Under the pieces are notes generated by a model. It was not told the DNA's origin. It saw nothing but the letters and a program-made list of their open reading frames with translations, and searched no databases. Below, in pieces: positions 16,681 to 23,051 of a stretch of 23,051 nucleotides of DNA (position 1 is its first letter; each line of letters opens with the position of its first letter). A program made the position numbers and the translations under genes. The DNA is from Chrysochromulina tobinii (Eukaryota > Haptophyta > Prymnesiales > Chrysochromulinaceae): positions 1-23,051 of the forward strand of contig JWZX01002456.1 of the NCBI GenBank assembly GCA_001275005.1, in the 5' to 3' direction.

Positions 16681-17450
16681 TCACGCCACCTCCGCCGTCT
16701 GCTGCTTGGCCTCATTGCGAGCCTCGCTCCGGCGGGCAGAACCTTTGCCATCGCTCACGGAACCTTGGCCTCCCAGGCCCTTGTCGTTGCGTCTCTCGCG
16801 ATTGCCCGAGTTCTGCGAAGGTGCACATATGCGAGGGGCACGGGCTTATGGGGACAGGAGTGCGCCGTTGCGGCCAGTCTGCGGAGCGAAGACGAAATCA
16901 GGAGCACAGGCGAGCAGCGTACCGGCCTTCTGCGCGTCTTGGAGTCGCGCCCGCCGCCGGGCTTGTCGCCAGTCGCCGCACCCTCCGCTGCCGGCGCCGC
17001 GGGGGCGCTCTGCTCGGCCAACGCCTCCGCATCTTTCTCCACGGCCACAGTCTCCGCTTCCTCGTCAAGACTCTTCTTGGCGTTGCGGCCGCGGACACGC
17101 CTCGGTGGGGCCTTGCTCACCTTGTCGGGCGGCACGCTGATCTTGATAGCCGTCGGACGGCCCTCATACTCGCCAACGTCGTAGAAGACCTCGTCGTTCT
17201 CATCGAGAGTGAACTGCGTAGTGAAGTTGCGCCGGTGGATGAAGATGTCATCCCCACCCGCTGCTGGCGTTGCAAAGCCGATGCCCTTCTTGCGGTCGAA
17301 CCACTTGACCTGCGAGGGAGCACGCACGAGGTTCCGCCACACAGTGAGGCGAGCGCACAGCGCGACGCACGCACGTAGCATGGCGCATCCGGCCGCGGCG
17401 CGGCGAGCGAGCGAGGCAGATGGGCACCGCACCGTCGCAGTGCAGCTCAT
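16681..17450 (-). CDS. Cold-shock-domain nucleic-acid-binding protein, three exons
   Basis: A cold-shock domain is clear: VKWFDRKKGIGFATP (RNP1-like KGIGF), DDIFIHRRNF (RNP2-like) and a VFYDVGEYEGRPTAIKI end. Such proteins bind single-stranded RNA or DNA and affect translation or RNA stability. Proposed exons are 17450-17433, 17309-16923 and 16812-16681, 178 residues. Intron 1 (123 nt, GTGCGG to CTCGCAG) joins MSCTAT directly to VKWFDRKKG, the normal beginning of this family. Intron 2 (110 nt, GTACGC to TTCGCAG) leads to a polar Arg/Gly/Asn/Gln tail (NSGNRERRNDKGLGGQGS), typical of RNA-binding proteins. An alternative acceptor inside intron 2 (CTCCGCAG near 16878) would give a shorter end, TGRNGALLSP. 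The middle is Ala/Glu-rich. Domain call strong; third exon moderate. Confidence 0.78.
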
Positions 17451-17979
17451 GATGTGGGGCCCGTCGCTCAGAGGCGAATGGGGGATTGCGAATGCGTCGT
17501 TCGAGTTTCGTCACTTTCCCGCAAACTTAGCACCTTGCCAGGGCCTTGCCAGGGGCATAGGGGCACATTACTCACCAAATATCTCGCGGGAGCACGTGCG
17601 TGCGCGTTGGACCGTTGGTACCTCCGTGCTTCGCCTCCTTCCCGGGACAACAGGCTAATGGATTACTGGATTACATATTATTTGCTATGTCGCCGTCGCA
17701 AGCGGTCGCCGTGCTGCAACGCGATTTTAGACACACGTCCGTAGTACATTGCGGATCATCGCGTAAATAGCGGTAAGAAGCTTAGAAGTTAGAACATCCT
17801 CTGGGTCATTCTTTTGGTTCGTCAAAGTCGGACTGCGGGTGCCATACACGGAGCACATCCGTGAGGAGTTGCTGGACGTCTTTTCATCTCGAAGATCTGG
17901 AAACTTCCAAGAACGAAGCTACTCGGGTACGGTGCTCCACTCCACAGTCTCCACGCGGAGATCGCACCCCGCGTCTTCA
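17451..17979. promoter_or_regulatory. Divergent promoter region, cold-shock gene and GPX
   Basis: 529 bp between two divergent starts. Contains an 11-bp tandem duplication (CCTTGCCAGGG, from 17533), an AT-rich tract with tandem TGGATTAC (about 17658-17673), and another AT-rich tract at 17755-17815. No coding sequence recognised. The GPX frame is open upstream to an ATG at 17839 but the protein there looks non-coding. Confidence 0.45.
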
Positions 17980-18696
17980 ATGCTCCGCGTCTCGCTGCTT
18001 GCTCTGTCGTCGGCTTCGGCCTACGGCTTCGCGCCCGGCAATGCGGCCGCCATGCGCTCGCGCGCCGTCCGCACCGCCGTGTCGCCAACGATGTCGGCCT
18101 TTTACGACCTTTCGGCGCCCAAGATTGACGGCACTCCCTCCAGCTTCAGCGCGTACAAGGGCAAGCCCGTGCTCATCCTCAACGTCGCGTCCTTGTGAGG
18201 CACGACGACCAAGGACTTCACTGCGATGAATGCCTTGGCTAAGAAGTACGGCAACAAAGTCGATATCCTCGCCTTCCCTTGCAACCAGTTTGGCCACCAG
18301 ACCAACGAGGACAACTCTGAGTTCCTCAACACCCTCAAGTACGTGCGCCCCGGCAATGACTTCGCGCTCGCCCCGAGCATTACCGTCTTTGAGAAAACCG
18401 ACGTGAACGGTGCCGACGCCCACCCGCTTTTCAAGTGGCTCAAAGCAGCGATGATGATCCCGAGCGATGAGATGGTCGACACCAAGGGCAACGGCGTCGC
18501 TGACCCGGATGCACTCATTCTGCCGCGTGGCAAGTTCGGCGGCTCGACTGTTGTGCTCTGGACGCCGGTGGCGCGCTCTGACATTGCATGGAACTTCGAG
18601 AAGTTCCTTGTTGGCCCAGACGGCAAGCCCGTCAAGCGCTACTCGCGCTACTTCGACACCAACCTGATCGCCGCTGACATCGACAAACTCCTGTAA
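17980..18696 (+). CDS. Glutathione peroxidase, GPX1-like selenoprotein with plastid-type presequence
   Basis: 238 residues in one exon, read through an in-frame TGA at 18196-18198 as selenocysteine 73. The context NVASL-Sec-GTTTKDFTAMNAL is the GPX active site, and homology continues past the TGA: FPCNQFGHQTNEDN with Gln103, FEKTDVNGADAHPLFKWLK, and WTPVARSDIAWNFEKFLVGP with Trp204 and Asn205, completing the catalytic tetrad. The enzyme reduces peroxides with glutathione. The C-terminal half is very close to animal GPX1, including the oligomerisation loops that plant Cys-type enzymes lack. The N-terminus (MLRVSLLALSSASA, then YGFAP and a basic stretch) looks like a signal peptide plus plastid transit peptide. 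The ATG at 17980 was chosen because it starts that signal. A SECIS is required downstream. Confidence 0.9.
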
Positions 18697-19849
18697 AGTG
18701 CTCGCAGCTGGAGGATGGCGATGGCGGTCGGTGCGCTCTGGCCACAGTGCTAAGGGCGTTCCCCGCTCGCGCCTCTTCCCTCGCGGATCACTAGACAAGC
18801 TCGGCCCACTCCCAGCTGTTCGCACACCATCTGCGCCCTTCCGGCCCCTCCCGCGGATGCCTGTTCGCAGACAGGTTCCGTGGTCTGCTCCTCATGCCCC
18901 AGCTACATGACGGCTCACCCAGTCAAAGCGCCCATCGGCGTAAGGGTTAACCTGAGACTGTTGGCGGCCTCTGATGAGCCCGGACAAAAAAAGGACGCGG
19001 TTGAAAGTGCTGCGGAGAGCGATGCCCACCGGCCCGCCGCACGACCGCATCGGGACTTTATTCCGGGGCAATCGAATCGGTAGTCGAGAAGGTAGCTTCC
19101 AGGGGTTTTTAAGGTTGTTGTCACGCGTGGCACACATGACTGCCGTGTGTGTCATACGCGACTGACAGTCCTCAAGCTAAATCCTGTTTCATACGCGCGG
19201 ACCGCGAGGTAGTTCAAGCGTCGACCGCGACGCGCGAGCGGCGAGGTACGCGTCGCACGTGCGCCGCGCACCGGCCACCGCGACACCCACAGCGCACTCG
19301 ACAGCGCACAGGCCACACGAAACGAATACATGACGATTATGCCCCGTCCACGTGTTGTCTCGAGAACTCGAAACCGGCGCCCCCGACTCGCCCGCGCGCA
19401 CCAAGCGCGACTGTGCGCGGGGGCGCACCGTGTGACCGGGGACACGCGAAAACGTGCGATCGATCGGATACGACTGCTGCTGTACGTCCCCAGCCGCCCC
19501 GCACTCCGCCGCCGCCATGCGATGCGCGCGTTCTGCGTTGCGAATCACGACCTCTCAACGAGCTCGTCATTCGCGGGCACCCGCCGGGGCGCCAGTAGGA
19601 CGACGAATCCGATCGCCAGTCCGGTTTGAATGCGCTTTGCGGTGTGGGGAAGTCTCGGCGGGGCGCGGCGCGCGGCGCTTTCTCTCCCCGTCTCTCGTTC
19701 GCGCAGCGACAGGAGCTCTGGCCATGGTGTGGATACCACCCTGCACACTCGCCCCATGCATGTTTCCCACCAGTTCGTGCCTGTCTCAGGACCACCCTCC
19801 TCATGCACCACGAACGATCCGGGCGTTCGAGACCCAGTAGTCGTGTGCC
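18697..19849. other. Convergent intergenic region
   Basis: 1153 bp between the stops of GPX (+) and the ATP-grasp gene (-). It should carry both 3' untranslated regions, including the GPX SECIS. Many overlapping Arg-rich open frames occur on both strands, with no domain; they look like GC-rich chance frames. No RNA gene or mobile element recognised. Confidence 0.5.
18907..18975 (+). promoter_or_regulatory. Candidate SECIS element
   Basis: About 210 nt after the GPX stop. ATGA at 18907-18910 is followed 14 nt later by AAA (18925-18927), and TGAT lies at 18972-18975. CAGTC (18920-18924) can pair with GACTG (18956-18960) just below the AAA, and further short pairs (CC/GG, TC/GG, GG/CC) can close the stem towards the quartet with bulges. 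The apical loop contains a small CGCC/GGCG hairpin. The stem is imperfect and the lower helix weak, so this is only a candidate. Confidence 0.35.
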
Positions 19850-21409
19850 TCACTCAATCGTAAAGATGCTGCGGCCGACGATCTCGTGGAACGCGTCATA
19901 ATCCTTCTCGAGCTGCTTCAGATCTTTGTTGACGAAGTTGACGTTGCCGCACGCAGTGACTGCATCCGTAGTCAAATCGATGCGTTTGCCGACCTTCACA
20001 GCGATCATCTCTGATCGGTAGCTCGGGAGCTCTCGGATCGCCTTGAGCGCGGCCTGGTCGATCGTTTTGAGGACGCCTGACACGGCAGAGCGTAGCTTCG
20101 CCTCCTTGGCGTGCGCGCGGAAGCCAGACGGCATGGACGGCAGCGCGCCAAAGGCTGCCGGGTCCAGATACGCATCTAGCATGGCGGTCACCGCCGAATA
20201 GCCCAGGCATTCCTCCGCCATCGGCGCCCACGTGCCCTCGCCGCCGTGCAGCCGGCAGTTGGCCTCGATGAGGACAGGCCCGCGCTCCTCGAACTTGACC
20301 TCCGAGTGGATGGCACCGTTGCGTATTCCGAGCTGCTCGAGCACGTTGAAAATGTACTCGACCATAGCGCGCAGCTCGGGTTCGGCCTCGACCGGCATCA
20401 GCCGCATCCCAAAGTAGACTACGGGCGAGCCGTTGAATAGCCGCTTGTCGTACTTCCAGATGGCGACGCACTTGTGCACACCCGAGCGCGAGACCGTGTC
20501 GACGACGTACTCGTCGCCACGCAGGTATTCCTGCAACAGAACCGCATAGTTGGTGAGGCCAAGCACGTTCTTCGTCCCCTCGAGCGATTTGAAAGCCGAG
20601 CGCACTGCCTCAGGGGAGTCGCAGATGAAGACGCCGTCGGAGCCCGCGCCCTCTACGGGCTTGACGACCGCCTTGAAGACTTGCGCGGGCGGCTTCTCCT
20701 TGAGGAAGCGCTCCACGTCGTCGATCGTAGTGGCGAGCTTCTGCCCGCACGCGTTCAGCTTGGCCGTACGCAGCGCCTCCGTCTGGTAGAACTTGTTGCG
20801 GCGCAGGCCTGACTTCGCGGTGCCATTGGTGCGCACGCCGAGCCCTTCGCTCAGCATGTCACCGAGCAGCACACCAGTCTCGCAACCGACCATCACATCG
20901 CTCACGTCTAGGTCCTCGAGCGCCCTCACCTGCGCGACAGTCGATGCAATGCCGTCGGGCCCGTGCTCGATCCGCGCCGCAAAGTCGATGGCGACACGAG
21001 GGTCGACGAAGTTTTTGAGATCTTCGGGAATGACCTCCGACCACACAGCCACCACCTTGATGCCCATCTGCGAGATTTTGTATGCGAGCACTGCGCCCGT
21101 AGAGATGGGGTCGATGACGACTATCGCCTTCTTCTTGTGCTCCTTGCCAGGCGCCGGCCCAACGATGCTCAGCTCGTATGTCTCGCCAGAGGGCAGCGAC
21201 GATGAGACCGCGACGGCGCACATCGTCTGGTCCAGCAGCAAGTACTGCTGCGACGGCGCGACGCCACACGCCGCACGCAGCATCGCATCCAGAGCAGATG
21301 GCTCACACGGATCATACCAGGTGAGCCGCCGGAGCTTCATCGTGTGGCCAACACGCACATACATGACCTTCACTGCAGACGCGCCGTTTCCTCGTGTCGC
21401 GTCCGGCAT
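19850..21409 (-). CDS. ATP-grasp superfamily ligase with an N-terminal extra domain
   Basis: 519 residues in a single exon from the ATG at 21409 (G at -3). Residues about 10-85 form a separate small module (VMYVRVGHTMKLRRLTWYD, later SSSLPSGETYEL) of unknown family with a beta-rich, ubiquitin-fold-like pattern. From about 95 follows an ATP-grasp architecture: a pre-ATP-grasp Rossmann part (AIVVIDPISTGAVLAYKI), the ATP-binding KPVEGAGSDGVF near 249, LLQEYLRGDEYVVD near 290-300, and IHSEVKFEERGPVLIEANCR near 366-385 with the Glu and Asn expected to bind Mg. It is of the carboxylate-amine ligase type (BacD-like, biotin-carboxylase fold). Substrates cannot be told. Such enzymes make dipeptides or amino-acid conjugates through an acyl phosphate. 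There is no plastid presequence. Confidence 0.8.
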   Translation of the reverse strand: MPDATRGNGASAVKVMYVRVGHTMKLRRLTWYDPCEPSALDAMLRAACGVAPSQQYLLLDQTMCAVAVSSSLPSGETYELSIVGPAPGKEHKKKAIVVIDPISTGAVLAYKISQMGIKVVAVWSEVIPEDLKNFVDPRVAIDFAARIEHGPDGIASTVAQVRALEDLDVSDVMVGCETGVLLGDMLSEGLGVRTNGTAKSGLRRNKFYQTEALRTAKLNACGQKLATTIDDVERFLKEKPPAQVFKAVVKPVEGAGSDGVFICDSPEAVRSAFKSLEGTKNVLGLTNYAVLLQEYLRGDEYVVDTVSRSGVHKCVAIWKYDKRLFNGSPVVYFGMRLMPVEAEPELRAMVEYIFNVLEQLGIRNGAIHSEVKFEERGPVLIEANCRLHGGEGTWAPMAEECLGYSAVTAMLDAYLDPAAFGALPSMPSGFRAHAKEAKLRSAVSGVLKTIDQAALKAIRELPSYRSEMIAVKVGKRIDLTTDAVTACGNVNFVNKDLKQLEKDYDAFHEIVGRSIFTIE

Positions 21410-21549
21410 TGCTGCTCCGTGCCGGTTGATTCCGCTAGCTTGTTCCGGTCTCAGTTCCCCTCGAGTTGCCCGCGGCCGTCGAGACTGCGAGACTCTTTTC
21501 TGCGGTTTCGTATCCGCGAGTATGTAAAGGGTCACCTTCAATCAGGGAA

Positions 21550-21579
21550 CTACATGTATCCGGGAGTGAATACATGTAG
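21550..21579. promoter_or_regulatory. Perfect 10-bp inverted repeat in a divergent promoter
   Basis: CTACATGTAT at 21550-21559 and ATACATGTAG at 21570-21579, with a 10-nt spacer. Each arm contains the 8-bp palindrome TACATGTA, spaced 20 bp apart. It lies in the 255-bp gap between the ATP-grasp start (21409, minus) and the EGF-repeat start (21665, plus). Confidence 0.6.
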
Positions 21580-21664
21580 GTAAGGGAATTACTTTGGAGA
21601 AATGATTTTTGGAAATCGAGGAATTTTTTGTGGGCATTCTACAAACTATCCTCAAGGTCCATTC

Positions 21665-23014
21665 ATGCGACAAGGCCTCCCTTCTACACTCTCCGTGCTT
21701 GGGTCTTTTGCTGCGTCCGCCAGTGCTTTGCCACTCTTCCTCGAAAGGCTGTGGACGATGGTTGAGGCTCCGGACGTCGTCACCTGTGCGTTCAATTGCC
21801 ACGGCCGTGGAGACTGCGCTGCTGGCCGATGTGAGTGCCACGTGGGCTTCTCCGGCGCCGCTTGTGAATCGGGAAACGTAGCGTTGTGCACAGAGAATTG
21901 CTCGGGGCATGGCTGGTGCGTGCAGCGTTGGCAGCTGCACGCGACGGCCCACCACCGCAGCGCCGCCTCGCGCGCCGCCGACATGATCGCTCCGCGCGAC
22001 CTAGACCCCGCGCAGCTTGAGATGGTTTGCTCCTGCGAGCGCGGGTGGCGGGGTGCGGCCTGCGACATCGACGAGTGCCCGTTGCACTGCTCCGGCCGCG
22101 GCCGCTGCGTCGACGGCGAGTGCGTGTGCCATGCCGGGTGGGCCGGCAACGCCTGCGACGTAGCAGTTTTTCCACCGCCACCTCCTCCTCCGCCACCGCC
22201 ACCGCCGCCACCGCACGAGTGCACCGACGACAACGAAAGCTATCACAATAACGCGTACAACTGCTCCGGAAATGGGCGCTGCGAGATTGGCCACTGTGTG
22301 TGTCGCATCGGCTTCGGCGGCGAGCGCTGCGACGAGCTGCGCGTTGCGTGTCCATCCAACTGCTCCGCCCACGGCCGGTGCGATCCGTCTGTTGGCTGCA
22401 TATGCGCGCTCGGCTTCGCGGGCGAGGACTGCGGCCGCTCCGCGTGCTTGGACGAGATGGATGACCCGCTCGAGCATCCCAAGGGGTGCCACGGCCGTGG
22501 ACGCTGCGTGTGCGACCGAGCGACGCGCCATTGCGAGTGCGAGTGTCACGTCGGCTTCGCGCCGCCCTTTTGCGCAGTCACCACGTGTGAAGAGGACTGC
22601 CACTCGCGCGAGGGCCATGGCCAGTGCGTCCTCGGCAAGTGCGAATGTCACGCTGGCTTCCGGGGTGTCGCATGCGCGACGGAAGTGTGCCCTCACGCAT
22701 GCTCGCCGCCGAACGGCCGATGTGTAGACGGCGAGTGCCTTTGCGAAGCGGGATGGCGAGGCCGTGCGTGCGATGTGTCCACGTGCCCAGGGGAGCCGAT
22801 TGCGTGCTCAGGCCGCGGCAGCTGTGACGCCAACCACTTGAATGGGGTGCACTGCGTGTGCGACTTCGACTTCAAAGGAGACGATTGCTCCATCCCGCTC
22901 AACTCGACCGCTGGGCGACGAGAGTGCGCCGCAAAACACTGCGGAGGCGAGGTGTGCGCACACCGCCGGCCACCTCGCCGCCACCCGCCGCGCGTGCGCC
23001 GTGCCGCTCACACG

Positions 23015-23051
<37 letters not shown>
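21665..23051 (+). CDS. Secreted protein with at least nine EGF-like repeats, 3' end missing
   Basis: The frame is open from the ATG at 21665 to the window end (462 codons, partial). It starts with a signal peptide (MRQGLPSTLSVLGSFAASAS, cleavage likely after Ala21). Nine EGF-like modules follow, each with the NCSGHG/CHGRGDC and CxCxxGFxGxxC pattern: for example CHGRGDCAAGRCECHVGF, CSGRGRCVDGECVCHAGW and CSAHGRCDPSVGCICALGF. They resemble tenascin/teneurin-type repeats and suggest an extracellular or surface adhesion protein. The second has a 30-residue insertion; the third and fourth are separated by a run of 14 prolines. After the ninth comes a Cys/Arg/Pro-rich part that runs into the poly-C tract. 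A transmembrane segment or further repeats may lie beyond. Confidence 0.8.
23016..23051. repeat. Poly-C run at the window end
   Basis: At least 36 consecutive C, continuing to the last base. It could be a true mononucleotide tract encoding proline in the EGF gene, or a sequencing/assembly artefact at a contig edge. Confidence 0.9.

Noticed and set aside
16755-16922. Unspliced C-terminus of the cold-shock protein
   Set aside because: The GTACGC donor and TTCGCAG acceptor give a more typical polar Gly/Arg tail; the unspliced frame reads as non-coding.
16485-17378. 297-residue plus-strand ORF
   Set aside because: Antisense to the cold-shock-domain gene, spans its introns, no recognisable domain.
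18196-18198. In-frame TGA in the GPX gene read as a premature stop or pseudogene
   Set aside because: It lies exactly at the catalytic selenocysteine position and strong homology continues in the same frame afterwards.
19149-19804. Overlapping Arg-rich ORFs on both strands between GPX and the ATP-grasp gene
   Set aside because: No domain, no start context or conserved motif; expected in high-GC intergenic DNA.
22001-22696. 231-residue minus-strand ORF, Ala/Val-rich
   Set aside because: Complement of the EGF repeats; composition follows from the antisense of Cys/Gly codons.
23016-23051. Poly-C tract as a telomere or CRISPR-like repeat
   Set aside because: It is a pure mononucleotide with no repeat unit or spacer; homopolymer or assembly edge is simpler.

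Overview
The window looks like nuclear DNA from a GC-rich, flagellated alga with a red-lineage complex plastid, most probably a haptophyte. Three things point that way. A PsbU gene encodes a signal peptide, an AFAP-type transit peptide and a twin-arginine lumen signal. A second protein (a selenocysteine glutathione peroxidase) also has a signal peptide followed by an FAP motif. A homologue of the ciliary protein LRRC9 is present. The rest are ordinary eukaryotic genes (proteasome, AAA, AGC kinase, SRA domain, BORC) with short GT-AG introns. The haptophyte assignment is inference; another red-plastid alga is possible.

Layout. 1-1530: gene-poor, with decayed-looking ORFs, ending in a chromodomain ORF that carries a 46-bp direct repeat. 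1905-2337 (-): a two-exon BORCS6-like gene, head-to-head across 125 bp with 2463-7160 (+), a 1565-residue single-exon LRRC9 homologue. 7419-8546 (+): a protein with only an SRA-YDG domain. 8619-9953 (+): an S6K/Akt-type AGC kinase. 9954-10369: nothing recognised. 10370-11234 (-): a doubtful multi-exon gene with a UBA-like domain. 11247-13448 (-): an AFG2B (SPATA5L1) type double AAA ATPase. 13663-14449 (-): PsbU in three exons. 14856-16207 (-): the proteasome ATPase RPT3 in two exons. 16681-17450 (-): a cold-shock-domain protein in three exons. 17980-18696 (+): a GPX1-like selenoprotein read through an in-frame TGA, with a candidate SECIS downstream. 18697-19849: intergenic. 19850-21409 (-): an ATP-grasp ligase. 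21665 to the window end (+): a secreted protein with at least nine EGF-like repeats, cut off by a run of 36 C.

Functional picture: there is no operon-like logic, as expected for a nucleus. Several genes concern protein quality control (RPT3, AFG2B-like, UBA-like) or the plastid (PsbU, GPX), but their adjacency need not mean anything. Exon structures were built by hand from splice consensus, reading frame and match to family endings. The PsbU and RPT3 models are the strongest, because splicing restores an exact plastid presequence and the exact RPT3 C-terminus. The most interesting points are the animal-like selenoprotein GPX with plastid targeting, the match between PsbU exons and targeting modules, the RPT3 micro-exon carrying the proteasome-docking motif, and the SRA protein with an altered base-binding pocket.
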